Assembly: GCA_038230595.1 (NCBI GenBank) | Contig: JBBRMY010000102.1 | Span: 1-9,673 of the forward strand | Reading direction: 5' to 3' | DNA length: 9,673 nucleotides | Source of the DNA: JBBRMY01 sp038230595 | GTDB taxonomy: Bacteria; Bacteroidota; Ignavibacteria; Tepidaquicellales; Tepidaquicellaceae | Part shown: positions 1-6,994 of the stretch, piece after piece | Layout of the letters: each line of letters begins with the position of its first letter | How positions within the stretch are numbered: position 1 is the first letter of the stretch | Translations under genes and position numbers: made by a program | Notes under the pieces: model-generated | What the model was told of the DNA's origin: nothing | Databases searched by the model: none | What the model saw: the letters and a program-made list of their open reading frames with translations, nothing else

Positions 1-87
1 CAAGTTTATTAGTCAATTTTTCTTGAGCATCAAATTACATATCTTAAGTTTTTATATTGAAAATACAGACCTTATCAATATTAATTA

Positions 88-115
88 TTGGTGACTTAAA
101 TTTCAATTTTATATA
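88..115 (+). promoter_or_regulatory. Possible sigma-70-like promoter upstream of the DUF853 ATPase gene
   Basis: A TTGGTG hexamer at 88-93 lies 16 nt before TATATA at 110-115, about 55 nt upstream of the ATG at 171. The pair is close to the -35/-10 consensus, but the whole 1-170 leader is very AT-rich, so a chance match is quite possible. The rest of the leader shows no gene, riboswitch or obvious repeat. Confidence 0.3.
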
Positions 116-170
116 AACCATTATCAGATAAGATTCCAGATCATTCAACATATTAAATTAATAAATTTCA

Positions 171-1745
171 ATGGCAGATAAGGAAAAATTCATAGCTCAG
201 ATCAACGAAGGATATACTTTTAAAGGAGACAGCATTACAATGGGTGCTGCAATATTAGATGGCGTGCCTTTGCCGGGAGTTCATATAAAGCTTCCTTTAA
301 AAACTCTGAACAGGCATGGACTTGTTGCAGGAGCAACCGGAACGGGTAAAACAAAAACTCTTCAGCTGCTTACCGAAGGTCTTTCATCCAAGAGCATTCC
401 TGTTTTTGTGATGGACATTAAAGGAGATTTCAGCGGCATTGCAATGCCGGGAACTGTAAACGATAAGATCACTGACAGAATGAATAAGATCGGTCTTCCA
501 TTCGAACCTGCCGGATCTCCTGTGGAGTTCCTGACAATTTCAGGCGAAAAAGGAGCCAGGCTAAGAGCAACTGTTTCAGAATTCGGTCCCGTACTGTTTT
601 CAAAAATGCTTGGACTTAACGATGCACAGACGGGAGTTGTTGCTATGATATTTAAGTACTGTGATGACAACCATCTTCCGCTTCTTGACCTAAAAGATAT
701 GACTAAGATACTGCAATACATCAGCAACGAAGGTAAAACGGAGCTTCAGAAATCTTATGGAAATATTTCAACAACTTCCACAGGAACTATACTGAGAAAA
801 GTTATAGAGCTGGAACAGCAGGGAGCAGATGTATTCTTCGGTGAGAAGTCATTTGATGTTGAGGATCTTTTAAAGATAGATGATAAAGGAAGAGGCGTGA
901 TATCTATTATTAGGCTTACTGATATTCAGAGCAAGCCAAAGCTATTTTCTACATTTTTATTATGCCTTCTTGTAGAGATATACAACACTTTTCCTGAAGC
1001 AGGAGATCTAGATCAGCCAAAGCTTGTAATGTTTATAGATGAAGCTCACTTGATATTCACCGAAGCAACAAATGAGTTGCTTGAACAGATCAATGCCATC
1101 ATAAAGCTTATAAGATCAAAAGGTGTCGGAATATTTTTCTGCACTCAGAACCCTATAGATATACCGGATTCAGTTCTTGCTCAACTTGGATTGAAAGTAC
1201 AGCATGCATTAAGAGCATTTACTGCGAAAGACAGAAAGCAGATAAAGCTGATCGCTGAAAATTATCCTATGTCTGATTTTTATAAAACTGAAGATATGCT
1301 GACTTCACTCGGTATAGGTGAAGCTGCAATTTCGGTATTAAGTGAAAAAGGAAATCCAACTCCTTTGTCTGCTACACTGCTGTGTGCACCTCGTTCCAGA
1401 ATGGATGTGCTTACTACGCAGGAGATCGATTCAATAGTAAACTCGTCAAAGCTTGTTCAGAAATACAGTGAAGTCATAGACAGGGAAAGCGCATTTGAAA
1501 TTCTGAAGAAGAAGCTTGAATCATCAGAGCAGGCAGCTCAGGAAGAGAAAACTCAGAAAGAAGAACAAAAGCAGGAAGCTCATACAGAAAAAGAAAAGCC
1601 AAAGGAAAAATCTACATTTGAGAAAGTTTTGACAAGCTCAGCGTCACGCCAGGTTGGAAGAACAGTTGCAAGAGAAGTTACCCGGGGACTTTTAGGTGTT
1701 CTTGGTATTGGCAGTAAATCAAAAGGAAATAAATCCTGGTTTTAA
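171..1745 (+). CDS. HerA-like ATPase, DUF853 (YjgR) family
   Basis: This 524-aa protein is a cytoplasmic P-loop ATPase of the HerA/FtsK superfamily, most like the DUF853/YjgR group, whose physiological role is poorly known. The Walker A motif GATGTGKT is at residues 54-61 and follows the family-type stretch LNRHGLVAG. Walker B is FIDEAH at about 288-293, with D290 and E291 as the metal and catalytic acids. The polar segment FFCTQNP, around Q326, fits the following strand of the ATPase core. A highly charged Lys/Glu/Gln stretch at about 443-489 is probably coiled coil or a flexible linker. It leads to a C-terminal tail rich in Arg and Gly (around SRQVGRTVAREVTRG, then GLLGVLGIG), as I recall for YjgR relatives. 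The ATG at 171 has no Shine-Dalgarno sequence, but upstream sequence is AT-rich and the N-terminus matches the family. No NurA nuclease or other HerA defence partner is adjacent. Family call is strong, function unknown. Confidence 0.93.
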   Translation: MADKEKFIAQINEGYTFKGDSITMGAAILDGVPLPGVHIKLPLKTLNRHGLVAGATGTGKTKTLQLLTEGLSSKSIPVFVMDIKGDFSGIAMPGTVNDKITDRMNKIGLPFEPAGSPVEFLTISGEKGARLRATVSEFGPVLFSKMLGLNDAQTGVVAMIFKYCDDNHLPLLDLKDMTKILQYISNEGKTELQKSYGNISTTSTGTILRKVIELEQQGADVFFGEKSFDVEDLLKIDDKGRGVISIIRLTDIQSKPKLFSTFLLCLLVEIYNTFPEAGDLDQPKLVMFIDEAHLIFTEATNELLEQINAIIKLIRSKGVGIFFCTQNPIDIPDSVLAQLGLKVQHALRAFTAKDRKQIKLIAENYPMSDFYKTEDMLTSLGIGEAAISVLSEKGNPTPLSATLLCAPRSRMDVLTTQEIDSIVNSSKLVQKYSEVIDRESAFEILKKKLESSEQAAQEEKTQKEEQKQEAHTEKEKPKEKSTFEKVLTSSASRQVGRTVAREVTRGLLGVLGIGSKSKGNKSWF

Positions 1746-1756
1746 ATTAAAAAAAT

Positions 1757-2044
1757 ATGAAAAAATTAAATTTTCTAATCATCATTTTAGTAACTTTAGC
1801 ATTTGCTTCATGTTCAAAGAATGAACCAACCGACCCGAAAGATCTGGCAATTGTTTATGTCTGCTCAAGCAATTCAGCAAAGACATATCACACCGATAGA
1901 AATTGCTCAGGGCTCAAAGGATGCAGCAAAGATATTCTGGAAGTTAAGGTGTACAAAGCAAGAGAGAATGAAAGGATAATCTGTAACATATGTAATAAAA
2001 GAGATAAAGAAGCCATGGACTCAACTAAAAAGCAAAAAAATTAA
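1757..2044 (+). CDS. Small Cys/His-rich lipoprotein, hypothetical
   Basis: This 95-aa product begins with a lipoprotein signal: a Lys-Lys N-terminus, a hydrophobic core (LIIILVTLAF) and the lipobox FASC with Cys19 as the lipidation site. It should therefore be an exported, membrane-anchored protein. The mature part has a possible metal site: C36, then H45-x4-C50, C56, and a C76-x2-C79 pair. The arrangement YH-x4-C ... C-x2-C resembles small Cys/His modules found at the C-termini of secreted nuclease-like and hypothetical proteins, where they are thought to bind zinc; this resemblance is by eye. The gene starts 11 nt after the DUF853 ATPase stop, so the two are probably co-transcribed, and a terminator follows at 2107. 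No Shine-Dalgarno is visible, only an A-rich leader. Specific function unknown. Confidence 0.8.
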   Translation: MKKLNFLIIILVTLAFASCSKNEPTDPKDLAIVYVCSSNSAKTYHTDRNCSGLKGCSKDILEVKVYKARENERIICNICNKRDKEAMDSTKKQKN

Positions 2045-2106
2045 TGGGGGGATATACACAGTAATTATTTTTTTAAAATGTTCTGACTAAATGCTTTAAA
2101 TTAACA

Positions 2107-2141
2107 AAAAAAGAGGCTTAATTTTATTAAGCCTCTTTTTT
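2107..2141. terminator. Bidirectional intrinsic terminator between convergent genes
   Basis: A perfect 12-bp inverted repeat pairs AAGAGGCTTAAT (2111-2122) with ATTAAGCCTCTT (2126-2137) around a 3-nt TTT loop. It is flanked by an A-run on the left (2106-2110) and a T-run on the right (to 2141), so each strand reads as a stem followed by U-rich RNA. It lies between the stop of the plus-strand lipoprotein gene (2044) and the stop of the minus-strand gene (2199), which is where a shared terminator is expected. Confidence 0.9.
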
Positions 2142-2198
2142 ATTACTGACAATCTAATCATAACTGAATCAGTTTATTTTTCAAACACTTGAAACTGT

Positions 2199-2582
2199 TT
2201 AGTTATTTGAAAAATGTGCTTTTACAATTGATTGTTGCTCGTTGAAAGATATTTTATCTGAATTTTTTACTTCGACCTTTATGTGTTCATATTTATGTTC
2301 AGCTTTTATTAAGTTAAATAGTTCAGACTTTGCTTCTGTTGGTCCAAAGAGTAACACATCATCATAATTTTTTATTTCGTCTATCAGCTTATGATAATAT
2401 GCAGACTGATGACGCTGTTCTTTATTGTGCTCCTGGCTTTCACTGCTCCCTAAAGCCGCTTGCTTATCGGTCTTCAAAGTTACTGAATCTAATACTATTG
2501 AACCGATAGTTTCGGATGTACAATCCATTATATGAGCGTGTGAATGGTCCATCCATATACCTAATTTTTTTTTGCTTGTCAT
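2199..2582 (-). CDS. Small protein resembling the 'translational machinery protein' family (eRF1-like fold suggested)
   Basis: This 127-aa soluble protein has no signal peptide. Near the N-terminus it carries LGIWMDHSHAHI, matching by memory the W-[IM]-D-H-x-x-A-H start of small bacterial proteins annotated 'translational machinery protein'. It also has the matching middle motif VLLFGPTEAKSEL (compare a GP-x-x-AK-x-EL pattern) and the ending EQQSIVKAHF (compare a Q-x-V-x-x-x-x-x-F pattern). A His/Gln/Glu-rich segment (EHNKEQRHQSAYYHKL) lies between them. The family is loosely related to archaeo-eukaryotic release-factor-like folds, so a role near ribosomes or RNA is possible but unproven. It lies 70 nt downstream of the 64-aa membrane protein gene on the same strand, probably in one transcript, and ends near the shared terminator. 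Family call moderate, function unknown. Confidence 0.75.
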   Translation of the reverse strand: MTSKKKLGIWMDHSHAHIMDCTSETIGSIVLDSVTLKTDKQAALGSSESQEHNKEQRHQSAYYHKLIDEIKNYDDVLLFGPTEAKSELFNLIKAEHKYEHIKVEVKNSDKISFNEQQSIVKAHFSNN

Positions 2583-2604
2583 TTTACTTTGCTAAATAAG
2601 CTTT

Positions 2605-2623
2605 AATTCAGTAAAACTGAATT
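2605..2623 (-). other. Small hairpin in the spacer between the two minus-strand genes
   Basis: AATTCAG (2605-2611) and CTGAATT (2617-2623) form a perfect 7-bp stem with a 5-nt loop, within the 70-nt gap upstream of the gene ending at 2199. No T-run follows in the minus-strand direction, so it is not a standard terminator. It could affect mRNA stability or translation of the downstream gene, about 20 nt from its ATG, or be chance in AT-rich sequence. Confidence 0.3.
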
Positions 2624-2652
2624 GTGGTACTGCGATTACAACTGTGCCCGAT

Positions 2653-2847
2653 TTAAGATTCGTCTTTTGTGTTTTTTATAAGACCGATCCCTGCAAAGAA
2701 AAATACCAACCCGAGAATTCCAAATATTGCAAGTGATTTTATATCTCTCACACCGCCGGCTGTATTAAATGCAAGCATAGCCGCATAAATAAGACCGATT
2801 ATTCCGCCAAGGGTTAAAAGTCCGCCAAATACTCTTTTTAAATTCAT
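2653..2847 (-). CDS. Small two-helix membrane protein, hypothetical
   Basis: This 64-aa product has a short basic N-terminus (MNLKRVF), then two hydrophobic segments at about residues 8-27 and 39-57, joined by the polar loop NTAGGVRDIKS. The tail (KNTKDES) is short and charged. With two Gly-rich helices and a polar loop it should sit in the cytoplasmic membrane as a hairpin, both ends probably on the cytoplasmic side. It resembles uncharacterised small membrane proteins I associate with Bacteroidota-type genomes, but no function can be assigned. The ATG is preceded by an A-rich leader without a clear Shine-Dalgarno sequence. It is the first gene of a likely two-gene minus-strand transcript starting in the divergent spacer before gdh. 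Confidence 0.75.
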   Translation of the reverse strand: MNLKRVFGGLLTLGGIIGLIYAAMLAFNTAGGVRDIKSLAIFGILGLVFFFAGIGLIKNTKDES

Positions 2848-3071
2848 GATTTTTTTTATTTAAGTTAGCATGACGAATTATTTACAGATCATGCTTAATT
2901 ATGTCATTTAAATATACCGGTGACACTAAATACTTCCGGTTTTAATGTAGAATTCCAAAAATCTATTAAATGTTCCCATTCTTCTAACTTGAATATCCTC
3001 TATTTATGTGGTAATTTTTAAGTTAATTCTACTTCACTCAATTTTCAAACAATTAAAATTTAATCCAGAAA
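2848..3071. promoter_or_regulatory. Divergent intergenic region upstream of gdh and the minus-strand pair
   Basis: This 224-nt spacer separates divergent start codons and must contain the promoter of at least one side. Visible elements are an inverted repeat at 2867-2895 (separate entry), two CCGGT copies at 2917-2921 and 2936-2940 (the first within palindromic ACCGGT), and a weak promoter candidate for gdh: TTGAAT at 2989-2994, 17 nt, TAATTT at 3012-3017. None is strong enough to name a regulator. No open reading frame is credible in it. Confidence 0.5.
2867..2895. repeat. Inverted repeat AGCATGA/TCATGCT, possible operator
   Basis: AGCATGA (2867-2873) is the perfect reverse complement of TCATGCT (2889-2895), with 15 nt between the arms, giving arm centres 22 nt apart (about two helical turns). 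An outer ATGAC (2870-2874)/GTCAT (2903-2907) pairing overlaps it. It lies 20 nt upstream of the minus-strand gene starting at 2847, where a repressor could act, but a 7-bp arm can arise by chance. Confidence 0.35.
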
Positions 3072-4355
3072 ATGGCGAATGATTATAAAGAACCTGCCCC
3101 ATATAAAAGAGGTGAGGCAAATCCTTTCGAATCTATGATGGTACGGTTCGATAAAGCTGCAGAAATATGCAAGCTCGAACCCGGTCTGTATAACTATCTT
3201 AAAGTTCCTGTAAAGCAAGTCACCGTTTCTATTCCGATTACAATGGATGATGGAAGACTTGAAGTGTTTGAAGGCTATCGTGTTATTCATGACAACATTC
3301 TTGGACCTTCTAAAGGCGGAATAAGATATGCTCCTGATGTTGATATTGATGAAGTAAAAGCTCTTGCTTCCTGGATGACCTGGAAATGCGCTATTGCAAA
3401 TATTCCTTTCGGAGGAGCAAAAGGTGCTGTAAAATGCGACCCAAGAAAATTAAGCAAATCAGAATTAGAAAAAATTACAAGAAGATATACTTCAAATATG
3501 CTGGATGTATTCGGGCCGGATATAGATATTCCTGCTCCGGATATGAATACTGATGAACAGGTTATGGCATGGATCATGGACACTTATTCCATGCACAAAA
3601 GAACAACAGTAACAGGTGTTGTAACAGGAAAGCCAATAGTTATAGGTGGTTCCCGCGGAAGAAGAGAAGCAACCGGAAGAGGCGTTATGATAGCAACTCT
3701 TTCTGCTTTAAAGAAACTGGAAATTGATCCAAAAGGATGTACAGCAGTTGTACAGGGATTTGGAAACGTTGGATCAGTTAGTGCAGATCTTCTTTTAAAA
3801 GAAGGCGTAAAGATCATTGCAATAAGCGATATCTCAGGCGGATATTATGATAAGAATGGAATTGATATTGCTATGGCAATTGACTACGTAAAAGCAAACA
3901 AATCACTTGAAGGTGGAGAGTTCGGAGAAAAAGTTACAAATGAAGAGTTACTTGAAATAGAATGTGATATTCTTATTCCGGCTGCAAAAGAAGACCAGAT
4001 CACTGCAGACAATGCACCTAACATTAAAACAAAACTTATCGTAGAAGGAGCTAATGGTCCGACATCTGCAGATGCCGATCAGATACTCAGAGATAAGCAG
4101 ATCATGGTAATTCCTGATATACTTGCAAATTCAGGCGGAGTTATTGTTTCTTATTTTGAGTGGGTTCAGGATAGGATCGGTTATTTCTGGGAAGAGGATG
4201 ATGTTAATGCAAGACTGCACAGAATGATGAGAGAAGCATTTGATAATGTTTATAACACTGCAGTAAAATATGATACTACTTTAAGGCTTGGTGCATATGT
4301 TTATGCTATTGAAAAAGTTGCAGAGGTGCTTAAGCTCAGAGGAATATACGGTTAA
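3072..4355 (+). CDS. gdhA: Glutamate dehydrogenase (Glu/Leu/Phe/Val dehydrogenase family)
   Basis: This 427-aa enzyme should catalyse reversible oxidative deamination of glutamate to 2-oxoglutarate and ammonia, in the cytoplasm, as a homohexamer. All landmarks are present: GPSKGGIR with K81, TWKCAIAN with K105, PFGGAKGAV with the catalytic lysine K117, and PAPDMNT with the catalytic aspartate D157. These residues sit at a constant offset of 8 from the well-known Clostridium symbiosum residues K89, K113, K125 and D165. The Rossmann nucleotide motif GFGNVG is at 229-234, and ISD at about 251-253 follows the second strand as in NAD-linked bacterial enzymes; cofactor choice is inferred. The C-terminal part has ANSGGVIVSYFEW. 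Length is normal for the 'small' hexameric class. The ATG at 3072 matches the family start, without a clear Shine-Dalgarno. The next gene begins 16 nt after its stop. Confidence 0.95.
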   Translation: MANDYKEPAPYKRGEANPFESMMVRFDKAAEICKLEPGLYNYLKVPVKQVTVSIPITMDDGRLEVFEGYRVIHDNILGPSKGGIRYAPDVDIDEVKALASWMTWKCAIANIPFGGAKGAVKCDPRKLSKSELEKITRRYTSNMLDVFGPDIDIPAPDMNTDEQVMAWIMDTYSMHKRTTVTGVVTGKPIVIGGSRGRREATGRGVMIATLSALKKLEIDPKGCTAVVQGFGNVGSVSADLLLKEGVKIIAISDISGGYYDKNGIDIAMAIDYVKANKSLEGGEFGEKVTNEELLEIECDILIPAAKEDQITADNAPNIKTKLIVEGANGPTSADADQILRDKQIMVIPDILANSGGVIVSYFEWVQDRIGYFWEEDDVNARLHRMMREAFDNVYNTAVKYDTTLRLGAYVYAIEKVAEVLKLRGIYG

Positions 4356-4371
4356 AATTTATTCAGGAAGA

Positions 4372-5052
4372 ATGGGGAAAAATAATTTAGTTAATTTTTA
4401 TTTTATCTCTTTTTTTTTGATCCTTAATACAATTTTTTCAAACACTTTATTCAGTCAGAGCAATATAACTGAGAATAACAAAACCAATTATGAGATCTTA
4501 AGTGATTTACTTGTAAAAAGTCTTAATAAAGTAGAAGACAGGATCATTATAGCAGGTAAGGATAAAACTTACCTGCTTTCATTTAATAGGGGTAATGAAG
4601 GTTCAGTCGATGTTAGGGAATCAACTGATGAAACTAAATTATTTTTTCAAAGTTTAATTTCTCAAAGTCTGAGAGACTACAAGATAATCACAGACAGTTC
4701 TATAAACTTTGATTATAGAATAAATATCGGCTATCCGGGCGCCAGAGTGAATTACTCAAAAATTAAAACTTTTGGGTTAATAGGAAATAAAGTTGTAAAG
4801 AGGGAATGTAGAATAATGTATAAATGTACATTTACAAATAAAAATGCTGATACATCTGAAAGTTTTAGCATAAGTAAAACATTTGGAGATGAAATATTCA
4901 TCGATAAAATACCATTGGTCGAAGATAATAATTTCAGATTTACAAGATCATCTTTACCAGTAGAATCTAAATTTAGTAAAATTTTAATACCTGCTGCAAT
5001 AATTCTTTCAACCGCAGTTGCTATAATTTTATTTTTTACAATAAGAAAATAG
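4372..5052 (+). CDS. Exported protein with C-terminal membrane anchor, unknown function
   Basis: I do not recognise this 226-aa protein. An N-terminal hydrophobic segment at about residues 8-27, after MGKNN, ends in LFSQSN and looks like a cleavable signal peptide; there is no lipobox cysteine. The body (about 30-200) is mixed alpha/beta-like and polar, and contains YRINIGYPGARVNYSKIKTF. A second hydrophobic helix (ILIPAAIILSTAVAIILFF, about 204-222) is followed by TIRK, so the protein should be anchored with its body outside the cytoplasm and a tiny basic tail inside. I chose the ATG at 4372, with AGGAAG just upstream, over the in-frame ATG at 4288. The latter would overlap the gdh coding end by 68 nt and place 28 non-signal-like residues before the signal peptide. 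It sits between gdh and a BamD-like gene, which hints at an envelope role. Confidence 0.8.
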   Translation: MGKNNLVNFYFISFFLILNTIFSNTLFSQSNITENNKTNYEILSDLLVKSLNKVEDRIIIAGKDKTYLLSFNRGNEGSVDVRESTDETKLFFQSLISQSLRDYKIITDSSINFDYRINIGYPGARVNYSKIKTFGLIGNKVVKRECRIMYKCTFTNKNADTSESFSISKTFGDEIFIDKIPLVEDNNFRFTRSSLPVESKFSKILIPAAIILSTAVAIILFFTIRK

Positions 5053-5098
5053 AACATTAAAGAATATATTTACAATTTTTAAAACTGAAATCAATAAA

Positions 5099-5881
5099 TT
5101 GAACATTATAAAAAGACCCCTGAAGCATATTTCATATTCCCTGCTTTTATTAATATTTGTTTCATCATCATTTATATTCTCAGCATGCTCTTCTTCTGTT
5201 AAAGATGACCTGAACAAAACTGAAGATCCTGAAGTAGCCTTTAACACTGCATATGGTCACTATACGAAGGGAGAATATCTTCAGGCAGTTGAAGATTTCT
5301 CTGTAATTAAGCTAAGATTTTCCGGAAGCAAGATCATTGATAAAGCTGTTTATTATCTTGGTCTCACATATATGAAAAGAAAAGAGAATCTCCTTGCAGC
5401 GTATGAGTTTGAACAGATGCTGAAAAATTATCCGGGTTCAGAGTTTGCAGTCCAGGCGAGATATCAGCTGGGAATGAGCTATTTTAATGAATCTCCTGAA
5501 TATAATCTTGACCAGACGTACACTCAATATGCAATAAATGAGTTTAAGAATTTTATAGAACTTTATCCTAATGACCCTCTTGCAGCTGATGCAGCACATA
5601 AAATTATTGAACTGAAAAATAAGCTGGCATTAAAGCTTATGAAAGATGCAGAGCAATATACGATCCTGGATGATTACAGGGCAGCAACAGTTTACTATGA
5701 TATTATCCTAGATATGTATTTTGATACAGACTATGCAGATGATGCTCTATACAGTAAAATAAATGCGCTCATTAAGCGTCAAAAAATAAGTGAAGCACAA
5801 ACTGAAATTAAAAGATTTGAGCAGTTATTTAAAAGCAGCGATCTTTTAAGAAAAGTTGAAGAACTGAAAAACAAGATCTGA
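5099..5881 (+). CDS. bamD: BamD-like outer-membrane assembly lipoprotein (TPR)
   Basis: This 260-aa product starts with a basic N-terminus, a hydrophobic stretch and the lipobox FSAC, with Cys30 as the predicted lipidated residue. The rest is TPR-like helical repeats: AYGHYTKGEYLQAVEDF, AVYYLGLTYMKRKENLLAAY and ARYQLGMSYFNE, with NEFKNFIELYPNDPLAADA following, as in the BamD/YfiO family. BamD is the essential lipoprotein partner of BamA in inserting beta-barrel proteins, acting on the periplasmic face of the outer membrane. The length is close to E. coli BamD (245 aa). The start is TTG at 5099: no ATG occurs in the frame before the signal sequence. It follows the anchored unknown protein by 46 nt and precedes the thioesterase gene by 16 nt. 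A generic TPR lipoprotein is the alternative. Confidence 0.85.
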   Translation: MNIIKRPLKHISYSLLLLIFVSSSFIFSACSSSVKDDLNKTEDPEVAFNTAYGHYTKGEYLQAVEDFSVIKLRFSGSKIIDKAVYYLGLTYMKRKENLLAAYEFEQMLKNYPGSEFAVQARYQLGMSYFNESPEYNLDQTYTQYAINEFKNFIELYPNDPLAADAAHKIIELKNKLALKLMKDAEQYTILDDYRAATVYYDIILDMYFDTDYADDALYSKINALIKRQKISEAQTEIKRFEQLFKSSDLLRKVEELKNKI

Positions 5882-5897
5882 TAAAAATATTTGATAA

Positions 5898-6374
5898 ATG
5901 GGTAAGACGATCAGCGATTCGAAAATAGAAATGATTGAACTTGTTCTTCCAAATGATACCAATATGCTTGGAAATCTACTGGGGGGAAGACTAATGCATT
6001 GGATGGATATTGCTGCTGCTCTGGCTGCTTCAAGACATTGCAATAATGTTTGTGTTACTGCTGCTGTAGATAATCTTACTTTTCATCACTCTGTAAAGCT
6101 TGGAGATATTGTCCGTCTCAAAGCATCTGTTAACCGCGCTTTCAAAACATCGATGGAGATCGGAATAAGGGTAGAGGTGGAATCTATTAAATCCGGACAA
6201 ATGCTCCATTCAAACAGTGCTTACTTTACTTTTGTAAATGTTGATCCTGTAAGAACTACTCCAATCCAGGTTCCTGCTGTTATCCCTGAAAGCGAAGCTG
6301 AAAAAAGAAGATTTGATGAGGCTTTAAAAAGAAGAGAACAAAGACTTTCTGAAAAACGCGGAATTACGCGATAA
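5898..6374 (+). CDS. Acyl-CoA thioesterase, hotdog fold (YciA/BACH-like)
   Basis: This 158-aa cytoplasmic enzyme belongs to the hotdog-fold acyl-CoA thioesterases, hydrolysing acyl-CoAs to free acid and CoA. The diagnostic stretch is NMLGNLLGGRLMHWMDIAA at residues 22-40, in which the aspartate D37 is the probable catalytic acid of the family, followed by AALAASRHCNN. Further on, DNLTFHHSVKLGDIVRLKA fits the beta-strands of the dimer interface. The C-terminal tail (PESEAEKRRFDEALKRREQRL) is charged and helical, as in longer members of this group. The size matches single-domain YciA-type proteins, which act as multimers. The ATG at 5898 lies 16 nt after bamD. Substrate chain length cannot be told from sequence. 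The 119-nt gap after it shows no clear terminator. Confidence 0.9.
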   Translation: MGKTISDSKIEMIELVLPNDTNMLGNLLGGRLMHWMDIAAALAASRHCNNVCVTAAVDNLTFHHSVKLGDIVRLKASVNRAFKTSMEIGIRVEVESIKSGQMLHSNSAYFTFVNVDPVRTTPIQVPAVIPESEAEKRRFDEALKRREQRLSEKRGITR

Positions 6375-6493
6375 TTATTTTAATGCATAAGGTAATGGAA
6401 TATTATGCAGTTCCTATCCGCTAAACAATCTCACAAAAAATTTATACCCTTATACTTAAATTTCATTTATAGCTTTATTCCTTTTAATTAATT

Positions 6494-6994
6494 GTGAAAA
6501 AGAAATATATTTTTTCAGATAATAAATTTCCGGAAATAAAGATCCGAAGAGCAGGACTTGACAGAGTAAAAGAAGTAACCGAGCTTTTTACTTCAACAAT
6601 ACGGTCAATAAACTCTAAAGATTACGGACCGGTGCAGATCGAAGTATGGTCAACAGTAACTGATATGTCCGGCTGGAGAAAACGGTTATCAGAGCAGTAC
6701 TTTATTACTGCAGATGAAAACGGAGTTATTGTTGGCTTTGCATCTCTTACGATCGAAGGCCTCGTAGACCTCTTCTTTGTTCATAAAGACCATCAGAGAA
6801 AGAAGATAGGCACTCTTCTTATGAATGAAATTGAGAGGTATGCAAGAATACTTAATATTAATAAGTTGTTTGCAGAGGTTAGTATTACTGCACTCCCCTT
6901 TTTTGAAGCAAAGGGATTTAAACTTGTAAAAGTTTTTGTAAAAGTACATAAAGAAACTGAATTCATAGATAATTTAATGGAGAAATACATCTAA
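6494..6994 (+). CDS. GNAT-family N-acetyltransferase (first of a pair)
   Basis: This 166-aa protein is a GCN5-related acetyltransferase that should transfer the acetyl group from acetyl-CoA to an amine; the acceptor is unknown. The N-terminal part (IRRAGLDRVKEVTELF) is the first strand and helix of the fold. The acetyl-CoA pyrophosphate-binding segment is VDLFFVHKDHQRKKIGTLLM, with the loop QRKKIGT at 101-107, a Q/R-x-x-G-x-[GA]-like signature in which the last residue is Thr. ALPFFEAKGFKLV is the typical motif B (the 'FFeKxGF' pattern). The start is GTG at 6494; upstream sequence is AT-rich and no in-frame ATG precedes it. It overlaps the following acetyltransferase gene by one base (TAATG), so translation of the pair is probably coupled. 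Confidence 0.88.
   Translation: MKKKYIFSDNKFPEIKIRRAGLDRVKEVTELFTSTIRSINSKDYGPVQIEVWSTVTDMSGWRKRLSEQYFITADENGVIVGFASLTIEGLVDLFFVHKDHQRKKIGTLLMNEIERYARILNINKLFAEVSITALPFFEAKGFKLVKVFVKVHKETEFIDNLMEKYI

Noticed and set aside
362..727. Open frame on the minus strand inside the DUF853 ATPase gene
   Set aside because: It lies opposite the conserved ATPase coding sequence and has no independent support.
2583..2652. Rho-independent terminator in the minus-strand spacer
   Set aside because: The 7-bp hairpin at 2605-2623 has no T-run downstream on the minus strand, so I list it only as an uncertain structure.
3060..3817. Minus-strand open frames opposite gdh
   Set aside because: They overlap the strongly supported glutamate dehydrogenase gene and look like antisense shadows.
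4288..4371. Longer start (ATG 4288) for the anchored protein
   Set aside because: It overlaps the end of gdh by 68 nt and adds 28 residues before an otherwise normal signal peptide; ATG 4372 has a purine-rich leader and fits export better.
4752..5247. Minus-strand open frames opposite the anchored protein and bamD
   Set aside because: Their sequences are low-complexity hydrophobic reversals of the plus-strand genes, with no start context.
6375..6493. Terminator or promoter between the thioesterase and the first GNAT
   Set aside because: The 119-nt AT-rich gap has no good hairpin with T-run and no convincing -35/-10 pair.
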